Below, piece by piece: positions 14,463-21,625 of a stretch of 28,934 nucleotides of DNA. Within the stretch, counting starts at the first letter, position 1. Each line of letters begins with the position of its first letter. Both the position numbers and the translations under genes were made by a program. The notes beneath the pieces are model-generated. The model saw only the letters and a program-made list of their open reading frames with translations. It did no database searches and was not told the origin of the DNA. This DNA comes from Ruminococcaceae bacterium UBA6416. Lineage in GTDB: Bacteria > Bacillota > Clostridia > Oscillospirales > Acutalibacteraceae. Where the stretch lies: contig DJPI01000044.1 in the NCBI GenBank assembly GCA_002438505.1, forward strand, positions 1-28,934. The letters are read 5' to 3'.

Positions 14463-14672
14463 ATGAAATCAGAGTATGATTTTTCAAACGCACGGAAAAA
14501 TCCGTATGCAAAAAAATTAAAAAAACAAATAACAATAAATATTGACAATGACACAATCGAATATTTTAAATCACAGTCTGAAATCTGCAAAATTCCGTAT
14601 CAAACGCTAATCAATTTGTATCTTTCCGATTGCGCAGCAAACAAAAAGCAACTGAAGCTTTCGTGGGATTGA
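14463..14672 (+). CDS. brnA: BrnA-like antitoxin (orphan)
   Basis: A 69-residue ribbon-helix-helix antitoxin. The basic start SNARKNPYAKKLKKQ leads into the RHH beta strand ITINIDNDTIEYFK, followed by the two helices KSQSEICKIPYQTLINLYL and a short tail DCAANKKQLKLSW. This is the full BrnA pattern at normal length. BrnA neutralises BrnT by wrapping it and also represses the brnTA promoter. The toxin gene is reduced to a ten-codon stump immediately upstream, so this antitoxin appears to stand alone. It may persist as a repressor or as protection against a BrnT elsewhere. Its composition is AT-richer than most neighbours, hinting at acquisition by transfer. Confidence 0.82.
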   Translation: MKSEYDFSNARKNPYAKKLKKQITINIDNDTIEYFKSQSEICKIPYQTLINLYLSDCAANKKQLKLSWD

Positions 14673-14737
14673 TGACAAGAGCACCCTTTTATCTTTCCCT
14701 TAATGTTCCGATTGATGAGAAAATTCACAAATAGGAC

Positions 14738-14766
14738 TTGAAAAGAGAGGAAAAAAATAGTAATAT
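14738..14766 (+). promoter_or_regulatory. Promoter of the iron alcohol dehydrogenase
   Basis: TTGAAA (14738-14743), 17-bp spacer, TAATAT (14761-14766), about 50 bases before the ribosome-binding site. Confidence 0.65.
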
Positions 14767-14821
14767 ATTCTGTGCATAGATTAAACTCCGGTGTATTCCG
14801 GAAAAGAAAGGATGTTTTTCC

Positions 14822-16027
14822 ATGTGGCAGCTTAAAAAAGCATATTACAGAGCTTTTCAAAAAATCATGAAGATCGCCATGTATGCCTTCGATTGGTCCG
14901 AGCCTGAGCTTCTTGAAGGCCCCGGAGCGATTGACCGTCTCCCGGCACTCATTGAGTCCAAAGGCCTTAAAAGAGTCCTCATCGTTACCGATCAGGGTCT
15001 TATGAGCCTTCACATTCTTGACGGCCTTTTTGCCGCTCTTGAAAGGGACGGAATTGAATACGTTGTTTATGACGGAACTCAGCCCAACCCCACAATTGAC
15101 AACATCGAGGACGCACGTCAGCTTTATCTTGACAATAACTGCGAGGGTGTTATCGCTTTCGGCGGCGGCTCACCGATGGACTGCGCAAAGGCCGCGGCCG
15201 CAAGAGTCACCAACCCGAAGCTCTCCGTTAAGCAGATGAGAGGCGTTCTCAAGCTTCACCACAAGCTTCCGCCGCTCTTCGCCGTTCCAACAACCGCAGG
15301 CACCGGCTCCGAAACCACCCTTGCCGCCGTTGTTTCTGACCCCGCAACACACGAAAAGAATGCAATCAATGACCCGAGACTGCGCCCGAAATATGCAGTT
15401 CTTGATCCGGAGCTTACGGTCGGCCTTCCGCCTCATATCACCTCAACAACCGGTATGGACGCACTGACCCATGCCGTTGAAGCTTACATCGGAAAGAGCA
15501 ACGTCCGCTCAACCGAGGCTTACGCCGAAAAAGCAACGCGCATGATTTTTGCCAATATCGAAAAGGCGTATCAGAACGGAAAGGATATTGAAGCAAGAAA
15601 CAATATGCTCAAGGCTTCATATTACGCAGGCATGGCCTTCACAAGGGCATATGTTGGTTATGTTCACGCAATCGGTCACAACCTTGGCGGCTTCTATCAC
15701 ATTCCGCACGGCCTTGCAATGGCTGTCATTCTTCCGCACGTTCTTGAGTATTACGGAACAACGGCACACAAGCGCCTTGCAAAGCTTGCCGTTATCACCG
15801 GCGTTAAAACCGATGGAACCGACAGCGAAAAGGCTGTTGCTTTCATTGAGGCAATCAAAAAGCTCAACAAGGACATGAACATTCCCGACGGCTTTGACTG
15901 CATCAAGGAAGAGGATATCCCGACCATTGTCAAGCGCGCTCTGAAGGAGGCCAATCCCCTTTATCCCGTTCCGAAGATCATGGACGCCGCAGACTGCGAA
16001 GCGGTTATCAGAAGGCTCATGAAATAA
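14822..16027 (+). CDS. Iron-containing alcohol dehydrogenase
   Basis: A 401-residue group III alcohol dehydrogenase that interconverts an alcohol and aldehyde with NAD(P)H. Visible are the nucleotide-binding FGGGSPMDCAKA (114-120 core), PTTAGTGSE (156-164) and the metal site: Asp213 and His217 in GMDALTHAVEAY, then His282 and His296 in VHAIGHNLGGFYHIPHG. It also has a short basic N-terminal extension (MWQLKKAYYRAFQKIM) before the core. The start at 14822 has AAAGGATG seven bases upstream. It has its own promoter and terminator, so it is a single-gene unit. It could be a fermentative alcohol dehydrogenase, but butanol or 1,2-propanediol types look alike and the substrate cannot be fixed. Confidence 0.95.
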   Translation: MWQLKKAYYRAFQKIMKIAMYAFDWSEPELLEGPGAIDRLPALIESKGLKRVLIVTDQGLMSLHILDGLFAALERDGIEYVVYDGTQPNPTIDNIEDARQLYLDNNCEGVIAFGGGSPMDCAKAAAARVTNPKLSVKQMRGVLKLHHKLPPLFAVPTTAGTGSETTLAAVVSDPATHEKNAINDPRLRPKYAVLDPELTVGLPPHITSTTGMDALTHAVEAYIGKSNVRSTEAYAEKATRMIFANIEKAYQNGKDIEARNNMLKASYYAGMAFTRAYVGYVHAIGHNLGGFYHIPHGLAMAVILPHVLEYYGTTAHKRLAKLAVITGVKTDGTDSEKAVAFIEAIKKLNKDMNIPDGFDCIKEEDIPTIVKRALKEANPLYPVPKIMDAADCEAVIRRLMK

Positions 16028-16051
16028 TTTTGGATACTTAAGTAACTTTTT

Positions 16052-16088
16052 CCCGGTATCGGGCTGCGGCTCGGTACCGGGTTTCTTT
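16052..16088 (+). terminator. Terminator of the alcohol dehydrogenase
   Basis: CCCGGTA (16052-16058) pairs with TACCGGG (16075-16081) around a GC-rich loop, followed by TTTCTTT. Confidence 0.78.
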
Positions 16089-16148
16089 AAGGCCGGATGT
16101 CTTTTGCAATTTGTGCGGCATTGACGTAAGTTTTTTGCCTTTTCTCGT

Positions 16149-16177
16149 TGACCTTGACGCCGATGTCTGTTAAAATG
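16149..16177 (+). promoter_or_regulatory. Promoter of the membrane GDPD-like gene and icd
   Basis: TTGACC (16149-16154), 17-bp spacer, TAAAAT (16172-16177), about 30 bases before the ribosome-binding site. The 16090-16140 stretch shows no gene. Confidence 0.7.
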
Positions 16178-16221
16178 TCAGAGACAGATTGAAAGAAAGT
16201 TTTATTCGGAGGAATTAAAAA

Positions 16222-17001
16222 ATGAAAAAATCAAAACGCATTGCGGCGCTTGTTGCCGTCATTCTTTGCGCGGCGGCCGCCGTTTCGGCTGTGCTCCTTT
16301 TTTCATACGCCAAAGAGAGCCGTCAATATAAAAACGCGCCCCTTTCCCTTCCTGAGGATTTCACCGTCACCGGCCACACCGGCTGCATGGGCGAAAAGGA
16401 CAACTCCATTGAAGCGATGGAAGCCGCGGTCAAGGCCGGAGCGCAGATTGTTGAATTTGACCTGAATTTTGACGGCGAAAAAAATCCCGTCCTCTCCCAT
16501 GACGCTCCAAAAGGAGGCGAGGTCACGCTTGAAAGAGCATTTGAGTTTTTGAAAAAACACCCGGCTGTGCTCGCCAATGTTGACGCAAAAAGCACTGAGA
16601 ATCTCCCGGCGGTCAAGGCACTTGCCGAAAAGCTCGGGGTCAAAAATCAGATTTTCTTCACCGGCATTGAGGAGGGCGACGTTCAAAAGGTCAAAAGCGA
16701 CTGCCCGGACATTCCGTTTTATCTCAATGTTGATGTCAGCAAAAGGAAGGCTTCCGACCCGGACTACCTTGAAAGCATTGCGCTCAAAATCATTGCCTGC
16801 GGCGCCGTTGGAATCAATATGCATAAACGCGCGGTCACAAAGGAGCTTTGCACCTTTTTTCACACCAAGGGAATGCTCGTTTCCGTTTATACCGTTGACG
16901 GATATAATGAGATTTACCGTGTTCTTGCCGCCGCACCGGACAACATCACCTCAAGGAATCCGGACAGGGTTCTTGAAATCATTAATGAAAAGAGTAAATA
17001 A
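16222..17001 (+). CDS. Membrane-anchored, divergent GDPD-like protein
   Basis: A 259-residue protein with a basic start and an uncleaved-looking membrane helix (residues 7-28), placing the rest outside the cytoplasm. The remainder is a small GDPD-type barrel. The usual HRG is HTG (His52, Thr53), ENT is DNS (60-62), while the metal pair Glu78/Asp80 in VEFDLNFDG and His93 in LSHDAP are kept. It is clearly shorter in the middle than the cytoplasmic GDPD at 12070. Loss of the active-site Arg and the Glu-to-Asp change suggest altered chemistry, perhaps on phospholipid or teichoic-acid-like material. Start has GGAGGAA upstream. The icd gene follows after 30 bp. Confidence 0.85.
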   Translation: MKKSKRIAALVAVILCAAAAVSAVLLFSYAKESRQYKNAPLSLPEDFTVTGHTGCMGEKDNSIEAMEAAVKAGAQIVEFDLNFDGEKNPVLSHDAPKGGEVTLERAFEFLKKHPAVLANVDAKSTENLPAVKALAEKLGVKNQIFFTGIEEGDVQKVKSDCPDIPFYLNVDVSKRKASDPDYLESIALKIIACGAVGINMHKRAVTKELCTFFHTKGMLVSVYTVDGYNEIYRVLAAAPDNITSRNPDRVLEIINEKSK

Positions 17002-17031
17002 ATCAAACTTATATAAAGCGAGGTACTAACA

Positions 17032-18231
17032 ATGAGCAAAATCAAAATGAACAAAATTGTTGAAATGGACGGAGATGAGATGACAAGAATCATCTGGAAG
17101 ATGATTAAAGATGAGCTTCTCCTTCCGTTCGTTGAGCTGAACACCGAATATTACGACCTCGGACTCAAGCACAGAGACGAAACAAACGATCAGGTCAGCA
17201 TTGACGCCGGCGAGGCCTGCAAAAAATATCATGTCGGTGTCAAATGCGCAACCATCACTCCGAACGCGCAGCGCGTTGAGGAATATAACCTTAAAGAGAT
17301 GTGGAAAAGCCCGAACGGAACAATCCGCGCCATTCTTGACGGAACCGTTTTCCGCGCCCCGATTCTTGTCAGCGGCGTGAAGCCTGCCGTAAGATTCTGG
17401 GAAAAGCCTATTACCATTGCCCGTCACGCCTACGGTGATGTCTATAAGGGAACGGAATTCCGCGTCACCGAGCCGGGCAAGGCCGAGCTTCTTTTCACCG
17501 GTGAAAGCGGTGAAACAAAAAGGGCAACCGTTTATGACTTTGAGTGCGGCGGTGTTCTTCAGGCGCAGTATAACAAGGACAGCTCCATCCGCTCCTTTGC
17601 CCATTCCTGCTTCAATTATGCGCTTGACACCAAGCAGGATCTCTGGTTTTCAACAAAGGACACAATTTCAAAGCAGTATGACCAGACCTTTAAGCTCATT
17701 TTTGAAGAGATTTATGAAAACGAATATAAGGAAGCCTTTGAAAAGGCCGGAATAACATATTTCTACACCCTCATTGATGACGCCGTTGCAAGAGTTATCC
17801 GTTCAAAGGGCGGTTACATCTGGGCGTGCAAGAACTATGACGGCGACGTTATGAGCGACATGGTTTCAACCGCGTTCGGTTCGCTTGCAATGATGACGAG
17901 CGTCCTTGTCAGCCCGGACGGAAACTTTGAGTATGAGGCCGCACACGGAACCGTAACAAGGCATTATTACCGCCACCTCAAGGGCGAAACAACCTCAACC
18001 AACCCGATTGCAACAATCTTTGCCTGGTCAGGCGCACTGAGAAAGCGCGGTGAGCTTGACGGAAACGGCGAGCTTATGAGCTTTGCGGACAAACTTGAAA
18101 AAGCCTCGCTTGACGTCATTGAAAGCGGAAGAATGACAAAGGATCTTGCTCTTCTTTGGCAGGGTGAAAAGCCGCAGACGCTTTCAACCGAAGAATTCAT
18201 CAAGGCCATCAGAGCAGAGCTTGAAAAATAA
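17032..18231 (+). CDS. icd: NADP-dependent isocitrate dehydrogenase, eukaryote-type
   Basis: A 399-residue homodimer-type isocitrate dehydrogenase that converts isocitrate plus NADP+ to 2-oxoglutarate, CO2 and NADPH. Near-identity to the animal/plant-type enzyme is plain: VEMDGDEMTRIIWKMIKDEL, KCATITPNAQRVEEYNLKEM, WKSPNGTIRAILDGTVFR and the Arg of IARHAYGDVYKGTEFRV. The isocitrate and metal-binding region IWACKNYDGDVMSDMVSTAF and the NADP loop AAHGTVTRHYYRH are present. Length matches the family. It starts with GAGGT upstream and follows the membrane GDPD by 30 bp, probably sharing its promoter. A hairpin terminator follows. It likely feeds glutamate synthesis in an incomplete TCA cycle, with the aconitase-like hydratase at the right edge. 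Confidence 0.96.
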   Translation: MSKIKMNKIVEMDGDEMTRIIWKMIKDELLLPFVELNTEYYDLGLKHRDETNDQVSIDAGEACKKYHVGVKCATITPNAQRVEEYNLKEMWKSPNGTIRAILDGTVFRAPILVSGVKPAVRFWEKPITIARHAYGDVYKGTEFRVTEPGKAELLFTGESGETKRATVYDFECGGVLQAQYNKDSSIRSFAHSCFNYALDTKQDLWFSTKDTISKQYDQTFKLIFEEIYENEYKEAFEKAGITYFYTLIDDAVARVIRSKGGYIWACKNYDGDVMSDMVSTAFGSLAMMTSVLVSPDGNFEYEAAHGTVTRHYYRHLKGETTSTNPIATIFAWSGALRKRGELDGNGELMSFADKLEKASLDVIESGRMTKDLALLWQGEKPQTLSTEEFIKAIRAELEK

Positions 18232-18258
18232 AAAAAGAACAAGCTGAAAAAACAAGCG

Positions 18259-18274
18259 GCCGCCGTCAGGCGGC
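18259..18274. other. Short GC hairpin downstream of icd
   Basis: GCCGCC-GTCA-GGCGGC, a perfect 6-bp stem 28 bases after the icd stop. No T-run follows, so it is probably not the terminator itself. Confidence 0.5.
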
Positions 18275-18303
18275 TCTCCGGTCAACAAAACCGACCTCAA
18301 TTT

Positions 18304-18855
18304 TTAAAGCTCCATACCAAACATCGGGCTTGACCCGGAGCCGGTATGGAGCTTGATTTTTCCCCAGATCATGAACGGATTGTTGAAAATTCCGCTGTTC
18401 ATTCCAACGGCGCCGTCAATTTCCGTGTCAACAATGGCGGAGGTTCCGATAACCATGCTCTCTGTCAGGTCATGATTTTCGCATTTTTCGGCAACCTGCC
18501 GCGTGAGACTCAGATAGTCGTTCTTAAATTTTTCAAAGCTTCAGGTGAACGGAATGTCGCAGGAGCTGACCTCGCCTTTTTTGTTTTTAACAATGGTGTT
18601 CACGGCGATTGAGTCATAGGAAAAAAGCTCTTTTCCAACCGGAAGCAGATAAAACTCTTTAACCTCGCTTGCTGCTTTGCCGATGCAATAGCACAAAAGC
18701 ATATTGAATTTGAGCTTTTTCTTTTGGCTGAGCTTCACAAGCGGCGTTACGTCAAGCTTTTTGAAGAAGGTCACCATCGGGCTCGGCGCATTCATCCAAA
18801 GCTCAAAGGCTTCCTTTCTTGAAGTTGTGTTTGGGTCTGTGATTTTCGGCTGGAT
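18304..18855 (-). pseudogene. Broken chloramphenicol-acetyltransferase-family gene
   Basis: Reading the minus strand in one frame from 18855 to the TAA at 18304-18306 gives about 180 residues of CAT type: SRKEAFELWMNAPSPMVTF, VTPLVKLSQKKKLKFNMLLC, SSCDIPF and, after a break, VGMNSGIFNNPFMIWGK. Three lesions are visible. The codon eight bases after a perfect AAAGGAGG is ATC, not ATG, and no ATG, GTG or TTG lies in frame before residue 21. A TGA (18541-18543) interrupts the middle. The 3' end stops about 30 residues short and lacks the catalytic HHxxxDG, its last codons lying inside a terminator hairpin. The promoter is intact. It is read as a recent pseudogene; an internal ATG at 18795 could give an 84-residue fragment. 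Confidence 0.82.
18307..18359 (+). terminator. Terminator of icd (overlaps CAT pseudogene end)
   Basis: A perfect 12-bp stem AAGCTCCATACC (18307-18318) / GGTATGGAGCTT (18343-18354) has an inner CGGG/CCCG pairing and is followed on the plus strand by GATTTTT. It also forms the last codons of the minus-strand CAT pseudogene, so that gene's end may have been replaced when the sequences were joined. Confidence 0.78.
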
Positions 18856-18888
18856 ACGCTGTTCCTCCTTTGGTGTTAAGTATCATCT

Positions 18889-18916
18889 ATTATATTGCCG
18901 GAAAGAATTCTGTCAA
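18889..18916 (-). promoter_or_regulatory. Intact promoter of the CAT-family pseudogene
   Basis: Minus strand: TTGACA (18916-18911), 16-bp spacer, TATAAT (18894-18889). Both hexamers match consensus, so the broken gene is probably still transcribed. Confidence 0.8.
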
Positions 18917-19023
18917 CGGTTTTAATAAAAAAGTCACAATGGTAGCAAAAGCGAAAAAAGGGAATAGTATAAAGCAGGAAAAGCAAAAAAGCATTCGATC
19001 TGATTTTTTACGGAGGTGCTCAG

Positions 19024-20103
19024 ATGAGCTTTGAAAAGAAAATTTTTCTTGCGGCAAACAGTCCGTCCGGCTTTGTCTCGTTCTTTGATGAACTCTATAA
19101 CCCTTATCGCAGCTGCCGTGCATACATTATCAAGGGCGGACCCGGAACGGGAAAATCATCTTTCATGAAAAAAGTTGCCGCTGCCGCTCAGGAGAAGGGT
19201 CATGACGTTACGCGCGTTTTTTGCAGCAGCGACCCGGACAGTCTCGACGGCGTGATGATTCCCTCGCTTTCCGTCAGCATTGCGGACGGAACGGCGCCGC
19301 ACATCCTTGAGCCGAAGTTTCCCGGCGCGGTTGAAAACATAATCAACCTCGGCGCATTTTGGAACGAAAAAGAGCTTTTTCAAAAAAGCGATGAAATCCG
19401 CTCGCTCAGCCTTGAAAATTCAATTTTCCACCGCCGCTCCTCGCGCTTCCTTTCCGCAGCCGGTGCGCTCTTTCAGGAAAACGAGCGTCTGCTTGCGCCA
19501 AACATTCTTGAAGATAAGCTCTCCGGTTTTGCGTCAAGATTCTGCGCGCGGGAAACGCCGAGAAAAAAGCACTGCTCGCCGGGCAAAAAAAGTGTCTGCT
19601 TACTCTCCGGAATAACGCCGAAGGGCATTGTCTTTTTTGACGAAACGGTGAAAGCGTATGCCTCGCGCGTTATCGGAATTGAGGATGAGTACGGCTTTGC
19701 CTCGGGCAGACTGCTTGAGCAGATTGGCGCCTGCGCGGTCAAAAACGGCTATGACGTGATTTTCTGCCGCTGTCCGATGAGGCCGAAGGAGGACTGCGAA
19801 CATCTGATAATTCCGGAATTTTCCCTTGCCCTTGTAACACTCAGAAGCGTTCACAACGTGAAGCTTGCGGTTGACCGGATGATTCATGCGCGCCGGTTTT
19901 TGAAGGACGGCGCCGCCCTGCGCTCAAGGCGGCTGAGCCTTAACCGCGGCCTTGCGCTCGAGCTCACTCAAAGCGCGGTTGAAATGCTTTCAAAGGCAAA
20001 AGCGGTTCATGATGAGCTTGAAAAGCTTTATGTTCAAAGCATGGATTTTGAAAAGCTGAACGATTTTTCGGAAAAATTCATTTTTTCGCTCCTTTCCGAA
20101 TAA
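19024..20103 (+). CDS. P-loop ATPase of the PRK06851 type
   Basis: A 359-residue cytoplasmic ATP-binding protein. The Walker A loop is IIKGGPGTGKSSFMKK (core 38-46). A second possible half begins near VCLLSGITPKGIVFFDETVKAY. The region after that (IEDEYGFASGRLLEQIGACAV, then YDVIFCRCPMRPKEDCEHLI) matches a family known from spore-forming Firmicutes and named only as PRK06851 or uncharacterised ATPase. Its second nucleotide motif looks degraded here: SGITPKG replaces the GxxGxGKT expected for another P-loop. The start has ACGGAGGTG upstream. It is not obviously in an operon; a small lipoprotein gene follows 100 bp later. The cellular role is unknown. Confidence 0.78.
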   Translation: MSFEKKIFLAANSPSGFVSFFDELYNPYRSCRAYIIKGGPGTGKSSFMKKVAAAAQEKGHDVTRVFCSSDPDSLDGVMIPSLSVSIADGTAPHILEPKFPGAVENIINLGAFWNEKELFQKSDEIRSLSLENSIFHRRSSRFLSAAGALFQENERLLAPNILEDKLSGFASRFCARETPRKKHCSPGKKSVCLLSGITPKGIVFFDETVKAYASRVIGIEDEYGFASGRLLEQIGACAVKNGYDVIFCRCPMRPKEDCEHLIIPEFSLALVTLRSVHNVKLAVDRMIHARRFLKDGAALRSRRLSLNRGLALELTQSAVEMLSKAKAVHDELEKLYVQSMDFEKLNDFSEKFIFSLLSE

Positions 20104-20203
20104 TACTTTAAGGGTCGGGAATACTGCTTTGGGAACCCGGATACCATTGGTTTTCCGAACCCGGCGTATTTCCGGAAAAATACCGGCTAAAGGAGCAATT
20201 AAC

Positions 20204-20449
20204 ATGAAAAAAATCATTTCGGCAATTCTTGCCTGCGTTCTTGCGCTTTCTCTTTTTCTTCTGACCGGCTGCGGCTCGGACGGTGACGTGACCTCAATGC
20301 CGTCCGCCTCCTCGGGCAGCTCGGCTTCGAGTTCGGCAAGCGAAAGAACAACCGAGAGCACCTCGGCAAACACACCGGCAGAAAGCAGCTCAAACGCAGA
20401 GCCCGGTTCGGCGCAGTCAAACTCCTCCGCAGAAAGCAGCGCACAGTAA
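20204..20449 (+). CDS. Small Ser-rich lipoprotein
   Basis: An 81-residue exported lipoprotein. The signal is MKKIISAILACVLALSLFLL with lipobox LTGC, so Cys23 would be lipidated and the protein anchored outside the membrane. The mature part is low-complexity, almost all Ser, Ala, Thr, Glu, Asn and Pro, with no domain. The ATG at 20204 has AAAGGAG eight bases upstream. An upstream start at 20129 would bury the signal and is rejected. It may be a truncated remnant of a larger lipoprotein or a spacer-like surface peptide. It is convergent with corA and shares an intervening hairpin. Confidence 0.8.
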   Translation: MKKIISAILACVLALSLFLLTGCGSDGDVTSMPSASSGSSASSSASERTTESTSANTPAESSSNAEPGSAQSNSSAESSAQ

Positions 20450-20464
20450 AAACAAAAAATCAAA

Positions 20465-20507
20465 GAAAAAACCGCACGCCCGTTTCCGGAAAGGAAAAGG
20501 TGTGCGG
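20465..20507 (-). terminator. Terminator of corA (possibly bidirectional)
   Basis: Minus strand: CCGCAC/GTGCGG stem around an extended imperfect middle, followed by TTTTTT (20471-20466). It lies between the convergent corA and lipoprotein genes. Confidence 0.75.
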
Positions 20508-20516
20508 CATTCTTTA

Positions 20517-21344
20517 TCACAGCCACTTTTTCTTTTTGAAAAGGATGAGCCACAAAATGCAGACAACAAGGCTCAGAACAATAACAAACGGATAGCCGAA
20601 CTCCCAGTCAAATTCCGGCATTTTGATGTTCATTCCGTACCACCCGGCGATGAGGGTCAGGGGAAGGAAAATGGAGGTGACCATTGTGAAAACCTTCATA
20701 AGGTCATTTTGCTCAATGCCGATTTGGTCAAGATAGGACTCCTTGACCTGAGTGATGTATTCACGCAAGGCGGTCAGCTCGGAAATGATGCGCAGCGAGC
20801 GGTTGTGAAGAATTTCAAAATATTTCAAACAGCTTTGACTGATGAGGCCGTTGTCATTATCGCAAATATTATCAAACAGGAACTCAAGCTGAGAAAAATA
20901 TTTTTTGATGTGAAGAACTTCATATCGGACGGCGGAAATGTCCTCCTTTTGTCCGTTTTTGATTCCGTTTGAAACGCTGTCATCAAGGGCGGAAATGCGG
21001 TTTTCAATTTTTTCAAGGTATTTCCCGCTCCCTTTAAAAAGGTTGCGGAAGAAAAGATACATTGCCTGCTCGTTGGTTTCACCGCGGGCAAAAAGCTTTT
21101 TGCTGACGGAGTACGATATCTCGTTTTCGCAGATATAAAAGATATCGTCTGCGTCAAGATAAATCAGAATCTGAGCCGGTGCCGTTCCGGCGTTTTTGAG
21201 GTCATACCAGTCAAAAGCAATGAGGTCAAAGGTGTCAAAGCTTTCAAATGTTTCAATCTGGCCTTCGTTTATATAATCTATTATGCTTTGGTCAATATAA
21301 TCGGAGTAATCACCGACCTCGTCAAAATAAATCACCTTTTGCAT
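20517..21344 (-). CDS. corA: CorA-family divalent cation transporter
   Basis: A 275-residue CorA-type magnesium/cobalt channel. The N-terminal cytoplasmic domain (residues 1-210) is acidic and helical. Two C-terminal membrane helices follow, TSIFLPLTLIAGW and FVIVLSLVVCILWLILF, with the diagnostic YGMNI (GMN motif) in the periplasmic loop between them and a basic KKKKW tail. CorA works as a pentamer. The ATG at 21344 was chosen over one six codons upstream (21362), because GGAG lies eight bases before 21344. It is shorter than E. coli CorA (about 316) but normal for Clostridia. Nothing nearby points to its regulation, and no magnesium riboswitch was seen. Confidence 0.93.
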   Translation of the reverse strand: MQKVIYFDEVGDYSDYIDQSIIDYINEGQIETFESFDTFDLIAFDWYDLKNAGTAPAQILIYLDADDIFYICENEISYSVSKKLFARGETNEQAMYLFFRNLFKGSGKYLEKIENRISALDDSVSNGIKNGQKEDISAVRYEVLHIKKYFSQLEFLFDNICDNDNGLISQSCLKYFEILHNRSLRIISELTALREYITQVKESYLDQIGIEQNDLMKVFTMVTSIFLPLTLIAGWYGMNIKMPEFDWEFGYPFVIVLSLVVCILWLILFKKKKWL

Positions 21345-21408
21345 TTTATCTTCTCCTTGCATACATCCGCCGGATTCGCGGCTGTCTTATGCTGCAATAA
21401 TATCACCG

Positions 21409-21445
21409 AGCGGCCGAAAAATCAACATCGCGGCCGCTTTTTTTT
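21409..21445 (+). terminator. Orphan plus-strand terminator upstream of the SCP2/transketolase operon
   Basis: AGCGGCCG (21409-21416) pairs with CGGCCGCT (21431-21438) and is followed by eight T. No plus-strand gene ends near it; the nearest, the lipoprotein, ends at 20449. A further hairpin GACAGCTTTCGGA / TCCGAA-AC-AGCTGTC follows at 21461-21493. No gene is seen in 21345-21625. It may shield the next operon from read-through. Confidence 0.75.
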
Positions 21446-21530
21446 GAGCGGATACATCGACAGCTTTCGGAAAAATGTCCGAAACAGCTGTCAAATTTTA
21501 TTAATAACTTGTTATTTTTAATAAACAGCA

Positions 21531-21559
21531 TTGACATAGCGCTGCCGTTTTGGTAGAAT
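21531..21559 (+). promoter_or_regulatory. Promoter of the SCP2-aminotransferase-transketolase operon
   Basis: TTGACA (21531-21536), 17-bp spacer, TGGTAGAAT extended -10 (hexamer 21554-21559). It leaves a leader of about 60 bases before the GGAGGAG site. The strength suggests high expression. Confidence 0.82.
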
Positions 21560-21625
21560 ATTTACAATAAAATCAGTGTGCCGTGCCGCGACCGGTCGGC
21601 CGCAGACATATAAGGAGGAGTTCAC

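Noticed and set aside
18541..18543. TGA in the CAT-family gene as a selenocysteine codon
   Set aside because: No SECIS-like stem-loop is visible just downstream, CAT enzymes are not selenoproteins, and the gene has two other lesions.
21461..21497. Similarity of ACAGCTGTCAAATTT here to ACAGCTGT and CCTGTCAAATTA near 8816-8847 as a shared operator
   Set aside because: The matches are short, differently spaced and expected in AT-rich promoters. Not strong enough to claim co-regulation.
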